DNA of 64,000 nucleotides from Nautilus pompilius. Taxonomy: Eukaryota > Mollusca > Cephalopoda > Nautilida > Nautilidae. This document shows positions 38,432-49,611 of this stretch, piece after piece. Below the pieces are notes generated by a model. It ran no database searches, had not been told where the DNA came from, and worked only from the letters and a program-made list of their open reading frames with translations. Every line of letters begins with the position of its first letter. Within the stretch, counting starts at the first letter, position 1. Where the stretch lies: positions 208,501-272,500 of the forward strand of contig JACATO010001097.1 of the NCBI GenBank assembly GCA_018389105.1. The letters are read 5' to 3'. The translations under genes and the position numbers were made by a program.

Positions 38432-40145
38432 CTGCGGAATGTTAGGGAGTCGGGAAACTCCCTTCCGACTCGGACAACCTCCAAACCTATCCCGCTGTTT
38501 CGTAAGCGGCGACCCCGGTCTGCGCACGTGCGGCCATCTTAAGAGCTAGAACGAGGGGCGTGCCACCGCCTAGGTAACTTCTTACCTAATACATTCCGGA
38601 TGCCATTAGACCAGCCGATGAGAGAAAGTCAAGCGTGAACAATTTCCGCCGTGTTTTCGAGTCGTTGTCACGTGAAGAACACGTGTTATCTTTTACACCG
38701 TTGACATGAAAGGAAATCAGTGCACTTTACTTAATTAGATTCGATTAAAAATACCGACTTTCAACTTGATTAAAATTTTTATTACAACTAAATTGATGCT
38801 TTTTTCCTTTTCTTTCTTATAAAGTCTTAAGTAAATCTGGGGGGGGGGGAATACGTAATTGAATTAATCGAGTCGAAGAAACCCATTTCCAAAAACAGGA
38901 ATTCGCCATTTCGATTTTTAGGAAAGCTCTTCAAGAAAGAATTCCATGGAAGAAGGAAAAATCCATTTATTGAAATACAGCCCTATGGAAGAAGTGGCTC
39001 AAAAGCGTATTTGAGATGAAGATACTGCTGGGGTTCGGATAACCACCAGAGTCATTTCGGAAGGATCTGAGAAATAAAACCGGACGTTTTTGCCAAGGTT
39101 AGAAGTTAAAGGGCAGTGACTAAATAAGAAAGAATTTTTTAAAAAAGGGAGGGGGTAAATCAGATATCGGCTTTCTGTCGAATCGGATGGGAATTTATGG
39201 GAGGAAAGGGAATTAAGTGGGCCACGTGAGTGAGAAAAAAAACGAAAAGAAGAGCAGAATTCGCTGTCCGGACCAGCGATCGGCTGATTGTTCGCATCGC
39301 ATGAATTTCTACAAGTAAATCCGTACATTTCCCACACGGTTCGCTCCTTTTCGGTGCTATGGCCAATGAAGGAAACCAGCCTCACAGATTCAGAAACCTC
39401 TGTTACCCTCTGACTCACTCTACCTCGATGCAGTTCTCGTCCTAATCCAGATGGATCTAGACTGCTCTTGTTGGAATGGGAGGGGTGGCCACAGCACGCG
39501 CTTAGTTTTGCCGATTTCATTGCGAACGCCGTCATTTGAAAGTGATGGCGTTTAGCCAAGAGCGCGGGGTCGCAAGGCGACAATGGACCGAAAGGGTTAA
39601 AAGGATTTTTAAAGAAAATCAACGGTGCGGAGGCTCGACATCGCCAAGGAGGGATACCGCGAAGCCTCAGTTTTCGGTAACTCGCTTTTTTTGTTTAGTT
39701 TATGCCCCGCTGTAGGAGTGAAAAAAAAAAAACAACAACGAACCACCCTGGGGCGAGGAAGAAATGAAACTTGTGTAGTGACGTCACTGACGGGGGGGGG
39801 CAGGATGAGGATACCCAGCGTCCGTTTGCGGCTTTCTAGACGAGAGTAAAGGGCATGAATCATCACTAATGATGCTTCGGTTCACGACGGATTTATTGGT
39901 ACGCAGATGTCGGTAAAGACAGCCAGTCTCTAAGCGCGGTATGGCGCACCTTAAACCATACAAGAGCGGGCTTTACGTTCTAGGTTAGAAGAAAAAAAAA
40001 ACCATTCATTAAGGGATATTCACGTATCAGCCGTAAGATATCCAATCACGAGAAAAGCGGCAGGACGGTGCATCTTTAAAAGAATCGCCGTGAAGTGAAT
40101 TTGATCAGGCACAAAATGAAGTTATATGACAAGTTTTCCTTTTTT
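38432..40145. other. non-coding stretch
   Basis: It includes a G9-10 run near 38840, a solo TGACGTCA at 39779-39786 and a G8 run next to it. The 207-codon minus frame at 38999-39622 is the longest in the window. It has no splice borders, no compositional signature and no recognisable domain, so I treat it as chance. Confidence 0.45.
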
Positions 40146-40537
40146 GAGAGAGAGAGAGAGACACAGAGAGAGAGCGTTGACGTCATTACACAGAGAGATG
40201 ACGTCATTAGAGAGATTACGTCATTACACAGAGAGATGCTGTCATTACACGCTGAGGAGGGTGTGACGTCATTAAAGAGAGGGAGCGCTGACGTCATTAC
40301 ACAGAGAGATGACGTCATTACACGCTGAGGAGGATGTGATGTCATTAGAGGGATGACGTCATTACACGCTGGGGAGGATATGACGTCATTAGAGAGATGA
40401 TGTCACTACCCAGAGAGATGATGTCATTACACGCTGAGGAGGATGTGACGTCATTAGAGAGATAACGTCATTACACAGAGAGATGATGTCATTACACGCT
40501 GAGGAGGATGTGACGTCATTAGAGAGAGAAAGAGAGT
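40146..40537 (+). repeat. CRE-core minisatellite array 5 (CACGCTGAGGAGG dialect)
   Basis: It opens with a GA run. Units alternate between GATGACGTCATTACACAGAG and a longer form in which CATTACACGCTGAGGAGG is followed by ATGTGACGTCATTAGAGA. Several palindromes are mutated to TGATGTCA or TAACGTCA. The CACGCTGAGGAGG (or GGGGAGG) insert is also found in array 4 and, inverted, in array 8. Confidence 0.95.
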
Positions 40538-41918
40538 TAAAAACCCGGAAATAATCGATAGTTTATGAATGAGAATTTAAAGGTAAAGAAACCAAAATCG
40601 AAGTGAATTATAAGTGTGTATTACAGAACAGGTTTTATAAACGCAAACACTCAGATAATTTTTGTATAAATACTCAAGATGGTTGCAAACTAATAGTTCT
40701 AAAATGTAGAATTTGTTAACATTGGGTGACGGTCTCGGAGCCGGGCATTCAAGATGATAATTAGCGTGGGTTATTTGGAAAGGAAATTCGATTTTTTAAT
40801 TAGTCTTTAGCAAGTAAACAATATAAGTATTCCCGAGGCTTTAGCCATTGTTCGATCAAAAAGCACTCGTCGCTGCTGATTTCGGGGTGAGGGATTTCGA
40901 GAAGAAAGTTCAATGAAGAAACTCGGTTGCACGCAAAAATGTATGGGCTCTCGGCGGGGGCTAGTTTTTATTTTGCTCTATAAAAATTCTTCACGTATTT
41001 TTTTTAAGTTGTGTATTGATAGGGAAAAGCTATATATATATATATTTTTTTTTTTTACCGCCATTATGTCTGTCAGACGCTTTAAATTCAGCGAAATAAC
41101 GATTGGTTTTGAAATACATTTACAAAACAAACGAATATTTGTAAAGTAACAAAAACCCGGCAATAAGATTAAAGCTTCCCAGATCCCCTCGTGAGATCAT
41201 CGACTCTGAAATCATTTCCGGTAATTTCTTTTCTTCTTTTAACATTTAAAATCGCTGGAGTTCCCTCCCCTCCTCTAAGGAGATTAAAAAAAAAAAAACG
41301 AAGGTGGCGGCCAAAACGAAACGAAACTTTCAAAAATATTTCAAACTTTATCATGAAAAAAAAAAATCAAAAGAAGACAATTAATTTACAGACCAAATGG
41401 CGGATGTTACACCTTTAAAAAAAAACAAAACTGGAATTTGTTCTGTTGTCGGTAGTTGTAAAAGTCTTGACACGGTGCCGGCTGCGGGTGGTCCGACAAG
41501 GGTGCCACAACACCAACAACCACCACACGTGGCCATTTAAAACCCTCATAGATCAGTATGGTATTTGTCCAAGCGTCCTCCCTGCCTCGTTCCGACACTT
41601 GGAACTCAAAGATATCCTGCAGAGTGCTAATAAATATTTCAAGCATTGAGGACATAGTAATGATTCTCCTCCCTGGTGTTACTTCCAGCTAAATACACAC
41701 CCTGGTTTTATTATCGCCCATTCTCATTTATTCTCACTTCGCCAGCTCGGATGCCATGCATTTTTAATGAGTCGTAATTATTTTTTAAAGCGGTCTCGCG
41801 ATATCTAATTAAAGGGGGGGACACAACAACACAGGGGTCGATTCGAAAACGTCTCCTTGCTTTAATTTTTTTTTTTTTTAGGGTTTTCTGGTCAAAACTC
41901 AAAAAGGTTGTCGCTTAC
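40538..41918. other. AT-rich non-coding stretch
   Basis: No gene recognised. It contains a TA tract followed by a T run near 41028-41058, and several A10-12 runs. Confidence 0.5.
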
Positions 41919-42077
41919 AGGTCGTTCCGTGATTTTCCTTTAACTCTTTACCGAGGCGCATCCGCATCTCTAGCGTGATGTGGGGCTTGATGTGATCGTC
42001 AACCACTGCCGTCGTTCTACCCGGTAGATTTAACACACCAGGGGGGGTGGGGAAGTAAAGATGGCGGGCAGAGGAGA
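41919..42077 (-). CDS. candidate exon of the minus-strand chain, unidentified
   Basis: A C8-containing pyrimidine tract ending in AAG precedes 159 open bases (two bases, 52 codons, one base), which end at ACCT|GTAAGC, a good donor. The peptide contains GRTTAVVDDHIKPHITLEMR followed by a Lys/Glu-rich tail. The start phase (1) matches the end phase of the candidate exon at 43696-43774, and the end phase (1) matches the start of the one at 38316-38431. The GC content is higher than in the flanks. An alternative acceptor lies about 70 bases inside (GGGTAG). No family recognised. Confidence 0.28.
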
Positions 42078-42819
42078 CTTGGGGGGGGTTGAGAGCATTC
42101 ACTAAGACCGGTAACGTGATCGGTCATCCCGGATCGCACAAAAGCGTTGGATATGGCAGCGCGAGGGAAAACATCCGGTCAAACGGCCGAAAACTCGATC
42201 CACGTTAGCTCTCCTCACCGGCCTCTACCCCACGACAAAGCCGAGTCACCGAGCGCCGCGATCGGCAGGGGGCGATGTCCAACAGCCAGTGTCGGTACAC
42301 CGCCCGGGGGCGTGGTCGAGAAACTGAGACTCGAACCCCTGCTCTTTCCAGAGTACAAGTACCAACAGGAACAGGCTAACTAAACCTGTCTTCTATAGCT
42401 CTAGTGGGTTTAGCTGATAAGCAGCCTAAACCCAAATTTGAAAACCCAAAACATCTCTCCAAACCAAATTGGTTTGATTATGGCCGACAGCGGCTGCACG
42501 CTACGCCAATTTACGGTCGCCGGTAATCCGTACAGCCAGTCTGCAATAAGATTTACGACAAAATTATTCCATAATCACAACACCCGCAAAGCCTTTAAGT
42601 ATAAACATCTTTGAGCTTCGGCAGAGAAATGGGGAAAAGACCTACAAAAGAAAAGTTAACTGATTAAATTATATCATAAAATATCCATTGTGTTTAATTT
42701 ATGCTGTTCACTCTTCTTTGGCCTTCCTCGATTATGGCATCAGTTTCCATTTTAACTAAGATTACAGATCTCGAGTTGCTCTAACAAAGGAATTGTTTTA
42801 GATTACACATCATCATTCT
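42078..42819. other. CpG-rich segment with one open + frame
   Basis: The + strand is open from an ATG at 42147 to a stop at 42383 (about 78 codons), in CpG-rich sequence, ending LEPLLFPEYKYQQEQAN. The flanks (42400-42819) are ordinary AT-rich DNA. The frame may be a short first exon or chance; I see no splice donor and do not call it a gene. Confidence 0.35.
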
Positions 42820-43235
42820 GTCTCTCTCTCTCCATCTCTCTGTAATGACATCATTTCTCTCTCCGTAATGACGCCATTTCTCTCTGTAATGACATCATAT
42901 CTCTCTCTCCATCTCTCTGTAATGACATCATTTCTCTCTCCGTAATGACGCCATTTCTCTCTGTAATGACATTATTTCTCTCTCCGTAATGACGCCATTT
43001 CTCTCTGTAATGACATCATCTCTCTCTCCATCTCTCTGTAATGACATCATTTCTCTCTCCGTAATGACGCCATTTCTCTCTGTAATGACATCATATCTCT
43101 CTCTCCATCTCTCTGTAATGACATCATTCTCTCTCCGTAATGACACCATTTCTCTCTGTAATGAGGTCATTTCTCTCTCCGTAATGACGCCATTTCTCTC
43201 TGTAATGACATCATTTCTCTCTCTCTCTCTCTCTC
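42820..43235 (-). repeat. CRE-derived minisatellite array 6 (palindrome lost)
   Basis: Written CT on the + strand. Units read CTCTGTAATGACATCATTT or CTCCGTAATGACGCCATTT. Almost no unit keeps TGACGTCA: TGACATCA and TGACGCCA alternate instead. A higher-order unit of 77 bases (for example 42847 to 42924) recurs several times, with CATCTCTCTG spacers. The GA/CT part is maintained while the palindrome is not. Confidence 0.94.
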
Positions 43236-43695
43236 AAAAAAGTCTTTCAGCCTTTCTATTTTAGTTTCTCGTGTCTGCAATATAACTACCTTTTAGGGGA
43301 AAATGCCGAGTGGTCAACAACGGGAATCTCTTCCCTTAATCCTAATAAACGTAAAAGCATTAAAAAAAAAATAACGAAAACTGGAAAATCAAATAAGGGC
43401 CTGCATAGCGGGCTCCTTTGATGTCTGAGACCCGCTAGGAGCCCTTCGACCAAAGAAAAAATTGAAGCGAAGCGATGGCAGGGTATTTGATCTTTAATGA
43501 ATAGCACAAGCAAGTTTTTCATGAAAACTGAATTCAGTCTCTCAGCATCCGTGCTGTTTGAAACGAGTGGCTGTACGTTGAAAAGAAGTCTTCGATGCAC
43601 TTTAATGACTGGCTTAAGGGAACTAAAAGACTATTTCAGAGTGATATTTAAACGAAATTAAATTTGACAGATAATAAACACTGCGTAGAAATTAC

Positions 43696-43774
43696 CTTTC
43701 GGTTCTTGAAGTGGATTATTAAGGGTGAAGTAAATATGACAGCTGGAAGTCCGGTCAGAAGCATTTTCAAAAAT
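43696..43774 (-). CDS. candidate exon of the minus-strand chain, unidentified
   Basis: The acceptor TTTTGGTTTTTAG is followed by 79 open bases and AAAG|GTAATT. The reading is IFENASDRTSSCHIYFTLNN, then PLQEPK. It starts in phase 0 and ends in phase 1. NAS is a potential N-glycosylation site, and there is one cysteine. It fits after the candidate exon at 44924-44965 (ends phase 0) and before 41919-42077 (starts phase 1). Confidence 0.3.
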
Positions 43775-44246
43775 CTAAAAACCAAAACGTTTTCGATAAA
43801 CGACCAAGGCTTTTGCCTTCGGGTCTACATCTCAGGTTAGATTGCTAGAACGCTTCCCAAATAAGATTATTTAAAAAAAAAATTTTAAAAATTACGCACC
43901 CTTAAAAATGGAATAAATCCCAAACCCTGTCTCACGAGAAAAGCGAAATTTACTTAATGACAGTAAAGAAAAGAAAGACCTACGTCCGCTGATAGGGAAT
44001 AAACTCATGGAAGGTATACAACATTTACCAGCTTCCATCCCGTGAACTTTATTGGTTAATACAAACTTCACATGACACTAGTGAAAAGTACAGAATTTGC
44101 ATAAGGTTCACCCAGCGGCGTGTAGCCAGTGTCGTGCGTTTGGTTCTTCGCTACAGACATGCGAACTGTACTTGACGCTTTTTTCCGGGAGCGATCACCT
44201 GGGAATGGCCCGGGGCGCTGCTCTACACAGCGTTACAGTCACGTGG

Positions 44247-44286
44247 TCACCTACGGCTCATGGCCAATCCCATGAGCCGTAGGTGA
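44247..44286. other. perfect 17-bp inverted repeat with 6-base loop
   Basis: The left arm TCACCTACGGCTCATGG (44247-44263) is exactly complementary to the right arm CCATGAGCCGTAGGTGA (44270-44286) around the loop CCAATC. The left arm partly overlaps a CACGTG-like motif (TCACGTGG). A C13 run follows at 44323-44335. It is too GC-rich and perfect to be expected by chance in 64 kb. No T-run follows, and no transposon ends were recognised. Confidence 0.95.
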
Positions 44287-44923
44287 AACTTCACAGCCGC
44301 AGGTCGACTAGCCGGAACACCACCCCCCCCCCCCCGCTGATGTCGTGCGACGTCAGATCGTTCATATTATTTTAGACAAACGTCAAAGACTCAGCTTACC
44401 CCAAGGACGGAATGGTTGATAAACGTCTGGTGTTTTGAAGAGAGAACCAGGCGCCGTGATTAATAATTCATGCAGTAAATCACCTTTTACTGACTGGCTT
44501 ACTATTGAAAATGGCTTCCCACACTTGAAGACAACAGATCACAATTGAATATGGACATTTAAAAAAAGGGGGGCGCAATCGAAACTGGAAGATACCCGAC
44601 AACCTCTGAAGACGCCGAAAACAGCCAAAGTCAACCCCAAAACAGCGAAGGCTAATTGAAGGCACCAGGAGATATCCAAGATGGTAACCAGAAATATAAA
44701 AATGACTATTGTAAAACTTTGCGTGTGTAGGATGTACGAAAGGAACTCCTGGGACAATTAACTAAACAAATTCACCCTTTGTTTTTTCTTAAGTATAGAA
44801 AATATAGGAAAGTTAGACAGCTAACTGGATCAGAACTACGACCTACTATTTACATTAAAGAAGCGATTTAGCACCTTTTTTAAATTTAAAGTTCACAGAA
44901 ATTTCCTCAATACTAAAAGTTAC

Positions 44924-44965
44924 CTTTAAACCATCGATGCTGTCGTGAAACGTGATGTTCAAAAT
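44924..44965 (-). CDS. candidate short exon of the minus-strand chain
   Basis: The 42 open bases lie between an acceptor (TAGTCTAACATTAG) and AAAG|GTAACT. The reading is ILNITFHDSIDGLK, with NIT a potential N-glycosylation site; phase 0 on both sides. It fits between 45681-45882 (ends phase 0) and 43696-43774 (starts phase 0). A further 27-base phase-0 microexon (TFINHSVLG) with a good acceptor and GTAAGC donor is possible at 44400-44426. Short segments like this arise by chance easily. Confidence 0.25.
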
Positions 44966-45680
44966 CTAATGTTAGACTACATTCAAATGTGTACAGCGCA
45001 CCTACGTCGTCTTCTAATTGTTTAGCTTGCGAATCAGTACAGAATGTTTTGATCATTAGACACTGAAAAATATACTAAATATAAATAGTTAATTACTTGT
45101 GATTAATCACCACTAAGGTACAGTGAGAGAGAAAATCAGTGAAAATGTTTCCTTGGACAAAAATTCGATGTAGGCGGGAATTACAGTATCTGCTTGTAGA
45201 ATACTGTAGCTTTTCAAAAGATGTCCAATTAACTGGTACAACAGAAAATGATCTTGTGAAACCAGATCCGCGCTGCTGTCAAAGGGACACGGCACAACAT
45301 GGTCAGATTTCCAGAGGTGCATTGCAACAGATATTGCAACGTTACGGAACAATGAAAGATTTACTTCTCTTGCAAGACCAAGACTGCAAAGGAAGACGTC
45401 GAAGCCTCGTGTGTTAATTCTGTTGAAACACACGAGAAAATTTTAAATTATGGCTACTCCAAGTGCATCGTTCTTTTACAACTCTGAAACATCGAAAAGC
45501 AAAAATGAAGATAAGTACCCATTTGGTAGAAATAGCAAATTGGATGCCCAATACATTCCAAATCTGAAAGAAGACCGAGTAAATACCAATTTTTAAAGTA
45601 GAATTATGGATGATAATGCGTTGTCTTTACGTATATAATATAACTAAGATACGAATGCAAGTTTTGGGGGAGAAGTATAC

Positions 45681-45882
45681 CTGTTCACTAATATCTTCAG
45701 AAATATTCCAGTTTTGTATGTTGTTCAGATCTTGTGAGCAGTACTGTGTAAGATTATAAACAAAGTTAAAATCCACGGAAATAATAAGGGACAATGCAGG
45801 GTCGAAAGGATTTACGTATATTCTGCTCTCAGTAAAATTGTATTTAAATGTTTTTGGCACCACTTCGGTCAGCAAAGCGAAC
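45681..45882 (-). CDS. candidate exon of the minus-strand chain, ectodomain-like
   Basis: The 202 open bases (one base plus 67 codons) follow a pyrimidine-rich region ending ATAATAAAG and end at CAG|GTATAC. The reading starts FALLTEVVPKTFKYNFTESR and later contains VYNLTQYC and NWNISED. Three NxT/S sequons and one cysteine, with alternating hydrophobic beta-type stretches (LSLIISVDFNFVY), suggest a secreted or extracellular part. It starts in phase 2 and ends in phase 0. The start matches the end of 49557-49611 and of the optional 47963-48109 segment. I do not recognise the family. Confidence 0.4.
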
Positions 45883-46859
45883 CTTTATTATATTGGGTAG
45901 AAATGCCACAAAAAATGTAGGGAATTACAGGGAAAACACTGGGGAAAGATTTCTCACGTTACATGCTGGCTGATCAGAAATAGGTAACTTCAAAACAAAA
46001 AAAAAGTAACCCACTTTATTTCTCATGTCCAAACGTCCTTTCCTCACATCGAAACGACTGCAAGTCATATATAATATTTCGCCTTCTTAAGAGTTTGTTT
46101 CTTATTATATCCTATTTTATACCTAGAAGTCTTAGTCTTCAGCAACCTTGGGTAAATTCCTAACTATTTTCTTTAGAACTATTCCACAAAATAAAAGAAA
46201 CAACGACATATAACCGCTGCCTTTTCGATTAGTCGTCGCGCCCGCTGAAAGAGGGCGCCATCGTTCACCACGTGCGGTGTCGTGTAAAACCTCCAAGCCA
46301 AAGCTCCTACCAGTCGTGACATATGAACCTGAACGCAGGTCTTGTAAGGAACACGGACTATTACATTATCTTCATAGGTGCTCATTTAATTTCGCCCAGA
46401 CTTGTTGTTTTTGTTGCTGTTGGTGGTAGTGGCTAGGCAGGGAAATAGGAAATCACACATACGGACCAAACAAAGGTAATACGTGTCTGAGTATCCGCAG
46501 CAGGTTACTGTGGCATCTTCTGGCAAAATACCGTCAGAAGATTCCAACATCTTCAACTGGATAGTCCTTCTTACAGCAAAAACTCCTCACTTTTTAGAAA
46601 TGTATCCAATTAAAAGCACGAAGGTCCGATAAACCAGGTGTAAAAAAACTCAAACCGTTAATTATAATGTTGTTATCATTTCGAGATTATTTCGTAATAG
46701 TTTAATCAGAAAGTTATTTATATTAATGTTAGTTTTAATTCGTACTGAAAGCATGATATTTATCGTTTTTAATACTATTTTGTGATATCTGAAAACAAAA
46801 TTAACATGAAGCAAAGTGATATGTTACTGCTCTTCACAAAGGCAGAGTTACGCGAGATG
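45883..46859. other. putative intron or intergenic DNA
   Basis: Nothing recognised apart from AT-rich sequence. The + frame at 45139-45417 just outside this stretch has a segment (ISRGALQQILQRYG) faintly like the N-terminal helix-turn-helix of Tc1 transposases, which I could not confirm. Confidence 0.45.
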
Positions 46860-47750
46860 GTGAACCAACAACCATTTATAGAAAGAAAACGACTGATTCA
46901 GCCATGAAATTAGAAATACTGACGAAGAAGAAGAAAATCCACAAAACAGGAGAGATAGACGGCTGATGGTTCAGATGCTCAGGGCAGTACCTTTCTTACA
47001 GATAAACAATTAACTGCCGACTACAGCTTCTCTGCAACTGTCAGCGTCTCAACTTCCATCACCAAAATAGTTAAGAGGCGCTGGATTGATGGATAAGAAG
47101 CGGCCAGAAAGCTCTCGCTTAGATCTGGTAACAAGAAAAAGCGAGTTGATTGCGATAAGTATCACCTGAGCTTTGCCTTAGAGCAATATTGCAACGATTT
47201 ATGGTCGGATAGAAAAATGTCTAAAATTTGTGGTTCTAAGCGGCTACGACATCTTGAAAGAAGGGCGAGAGGGGAAAGTACAAAGAGGGCTGTGCGCGCT
47301 CTGTAATTAAGTCTGATAATAAAAATTTGAAATTATGGGGCTCTTCTGTTGACTTGATAACAGTTGATACGATTCTCCTCACAACATTCTGTAACACCAT
47401 GCAATTTTATCAGGACATCTTTTAAATAGGTGATGTGCTCTCATACTGCCACAATACAGTGATCCAAATCACATAACAAAAGTGTATGCACGATATCTCG
47501 GAAGAAAGGGAAATCGAGAAGATGGCATAAAGCCACGTGGTCCTCTCGGTCTCCAGATCGGAATTCCATTCAACTTGTGTGGAATGAATTAGTAGAAGAG
47601 TCAAGAGGAAAAGTCCGACTAATGTCGGTCAGCTGTGAAGCTAAACTGCAACTGGAATAGGAGTTAACTGAGCAGTATTTTAAATTGTTACCAAAGAAGC
47701 CGCCCGAAGAGCATCTTCAGCAGTTATCAGAATGAAAGATGGCTACTTTA
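46860..47750 (+). mobile_element. Tc1-like transposon relic C
   Basis: Plus-strand fragments run in the order of a Tc1 transposase: LDLVTRKSEL near 47130, LWSDRKMSKICGSKR near 47200 (the WSDESKF..FGSKG block, keeping the first aspartate), SDPNHITKVYA near 47460 (the NDPKHTSK block, keeping the second aspartate), and RSPDRNSIQLVWNELVEE near 47550 (the SPDLNPIE..W.EL block, keeping the final glutamate). Stops and frameshifts separate them, so no complete protein is encoded. It shares the region around GTAACAAGAAAAA with relic B and belongs to the same subfamily. TIRs were not located. Confidence 0.85.
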
Positions 47751-47962
47751 ATGATAACTACGTCACAATTAACGATTTATAATTATCCATCGATATATAT
47801 ATATATTTTTTTTAAAAATTAAAAAGCCGGTACTTCAGCTTTAATGTAGCAATTTTTATAGTCAAATTTTTTAAAAAAATAATAAAACATTTATAATGGA
47901 AATTTTATTTAAATGTTCAAACAGTGAACTCCGCAGAATAAGTATAAAGGGAGGGGGGTTAC

Positions 47963-48109
47963 CTTTTTAAACAGTAAGGGACCTTATGGATCCTTTTCCA
48001 TTCATCGGAACGTAAACCGGCATTTACTAATTCATCGAGGCATGACAGCAAAACAAAGCTCATTTCCTTCTCAGTAGACAACCGGTCGGTGGAGCAGACA
48101 CAACGCGGC
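47963..48109 (-). CDS. optional candidate exon of the minus-strand chain
   Basis: The 147 open bases (phase 2 to phase 2) lie between a weak acceptor (CTGAATAACAG) and AAAG|GTAACC. The reading includes MSFVLLSCLDELVNAGLRSD and ends HKVPYCLK. The phase would allow it between 49557-49611 and 45681-45882 without breaking the frame. The poor pyrimidine tract makes this the weakest member of the chain. Confidence 0.18.
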
Positions 48110-48969
48110 CTGTTATTCAGGTATTTAGCTTTGTCAGTCCGGGCGCTTATGTTGCACGGGGTAGCTAATCAAGAAAGATTTATCAGGCTAATACGTCGGC
48201 GGCGGCGCGATCCATGTCCACGGTTTAGGGGGGAGAGAGAGAGAGCGAATTACTGTAAAACCGGAAGATCGATTCCCATCAAGACGCCGACGTATCGCCC
48301 ATTCTCTTTGTCTCTCATTTTAATAACCAGAAACCGTGGAAGCCGTCCCTAGAAACGGCAAAAAAAAGGGGGGGAGGGAGGAAGGAGAAAACACTCGTTT
48401 TCATTTGTTACATTTGCTTTGAAATGAGGTTTTCTCGTAATTTTGATATTTTCACTCGATTTTCGCTTTTGCGATTAATCGGGATTAGTTTCAGCGATTC
48501 GGAAAAAAATATTTTCAAGGAGCCGATGTAAACGTGAGGGGGGGGGGCTTCCATCCTTCCTTCCACCCCCCAGCTAAAATAACCGGCTCCAGAGGACTTA
48601 CTCGATCGAACGACGTCGGCTAACCTTCAAAAGCGGATTCACGGAAAATTCTTTTACAGATACCCGTTTCAGGTAGGGGTCTCTGGTCATCTGCGACGGA
48701 CGATTGCCGCCATCTGTAGCTAGATAAGTACCCGAGACCGACATCCCACACCTTACCCCTTCTGGCTCCCTGCTGTGAGAAGCCCCTTAGACTTCGATAA
48801 GTCGAAACAGAAGTAGTTATTGCATCCATCTATCAAACTGATTTAATAGAGCAAATTCTTTTTATTTTATATTAATATAAACTAATCAATACCGCATGCG
48901 ACAACGGACTTGGGTTCATGATATTATTGGAATCTGTTCACACACGAACTTGGAGTATATCATTGATCG

Positions 48970-49400
48970 GAAACCCAAGGAAGCCAAAGCTGAACTCACC
49001 ACGGTAACGTCATAGCCATCAGAGCTCTATTACCTGGCCATCCAAGCATCTGTAATATGTCCCTCCACTCTTCCTGAAGCCCCACAAAAGTTCCTAGTGT
49101 GTTCAATGGAATTCAGGTCTGGAGAGTGAGATGGACGGGGTGGCAGGGTTACGTAAGTGGTTCGCTGGTGGCTTCTCTAGTTGAATATTCCGTCACGCTA
49201 CCCGTGGTTCATCCGCCGGTTCGGTGAAATCTACTCCGCTGTCTTCTTTTGTCCAATCTGTGTAGTGCACCAAGGATGACAGGCAACCCGGACCACGCCC
49301 ATCTATAGAAAAAGATGCATAACTCTCTCCTTGTACCGTTTGTCTTTCTATACGCCACTGCAGGAACAACTCGCACATCAATACGGCATCACAAGAATGC
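48970..49400 (-). mobile_element. Tc1-like transposon relic D (C-terminal fragment)
   Basis: On the minus strand near 49135 the reading RPSHSPDLNSIEH matches the SPDLNPIEH signature of Tc1 transposases, and about 15 codons on, in a shifted frame, LQEEWRDIL matches their LQEEW..IP block. Upstream (49190-49400) a frame including FSIDGRGPG may be the decayed middle of the protein. The SPDLN and LQEEW signatures differ from those of relics A-C, pointing to a different Tc1 subfamily. Confidence 0.75.
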
Positions 49401-49556
49401 AAAATGCAGACTTAAAAAAATCGAGACAAAGCATCAAGTGATTCTTAAAGTTGAAAAGAGACTAAGAAGTAAAGCAGATACCCAAGTAGTTTGACATGCT
49501 TCGAAATACTCATTCCAACGTGTCTTAAAAATGCAGATAAGACCATAGGTGGTTAC

Positions 49557-49611
49557 CTGAACAGCATAGGGCCTAATCTATCCAATATTGCCCAAGAATA
49601 GAAACCAGTAA
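49557..49611 (-). CDS. candidate short exon of the minus-strand chain
   Basis: The 55 open bases (two bases, 17 codons, two bases) lie between CTTTCTGTCTAAG and TTCAG|GTAACC. The reading is TGFYSWAILDRLGPMLF. The start phase (1) matches the end of 50409-50523, and the end phase (2) matches the start of 45681-45882. Alternative AGs exist further inside. It is short, so the main support is the phase fit and the peptide quality. Confidence 0.27.

Noticed and set aside
38999-39622. Longest open frame in the window (207 codons, -)
   Set aside because: No splice borders, no domain, no initiation context and a mixed low-quality peptide; consistent with chance.
45139-45417. 92-codon + frame faintly like a Tc1 helix-turn-helix
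   Set aside because: Only a short stretch is suggestive, and no further transposase block follows on this strand before 46.8 kb.
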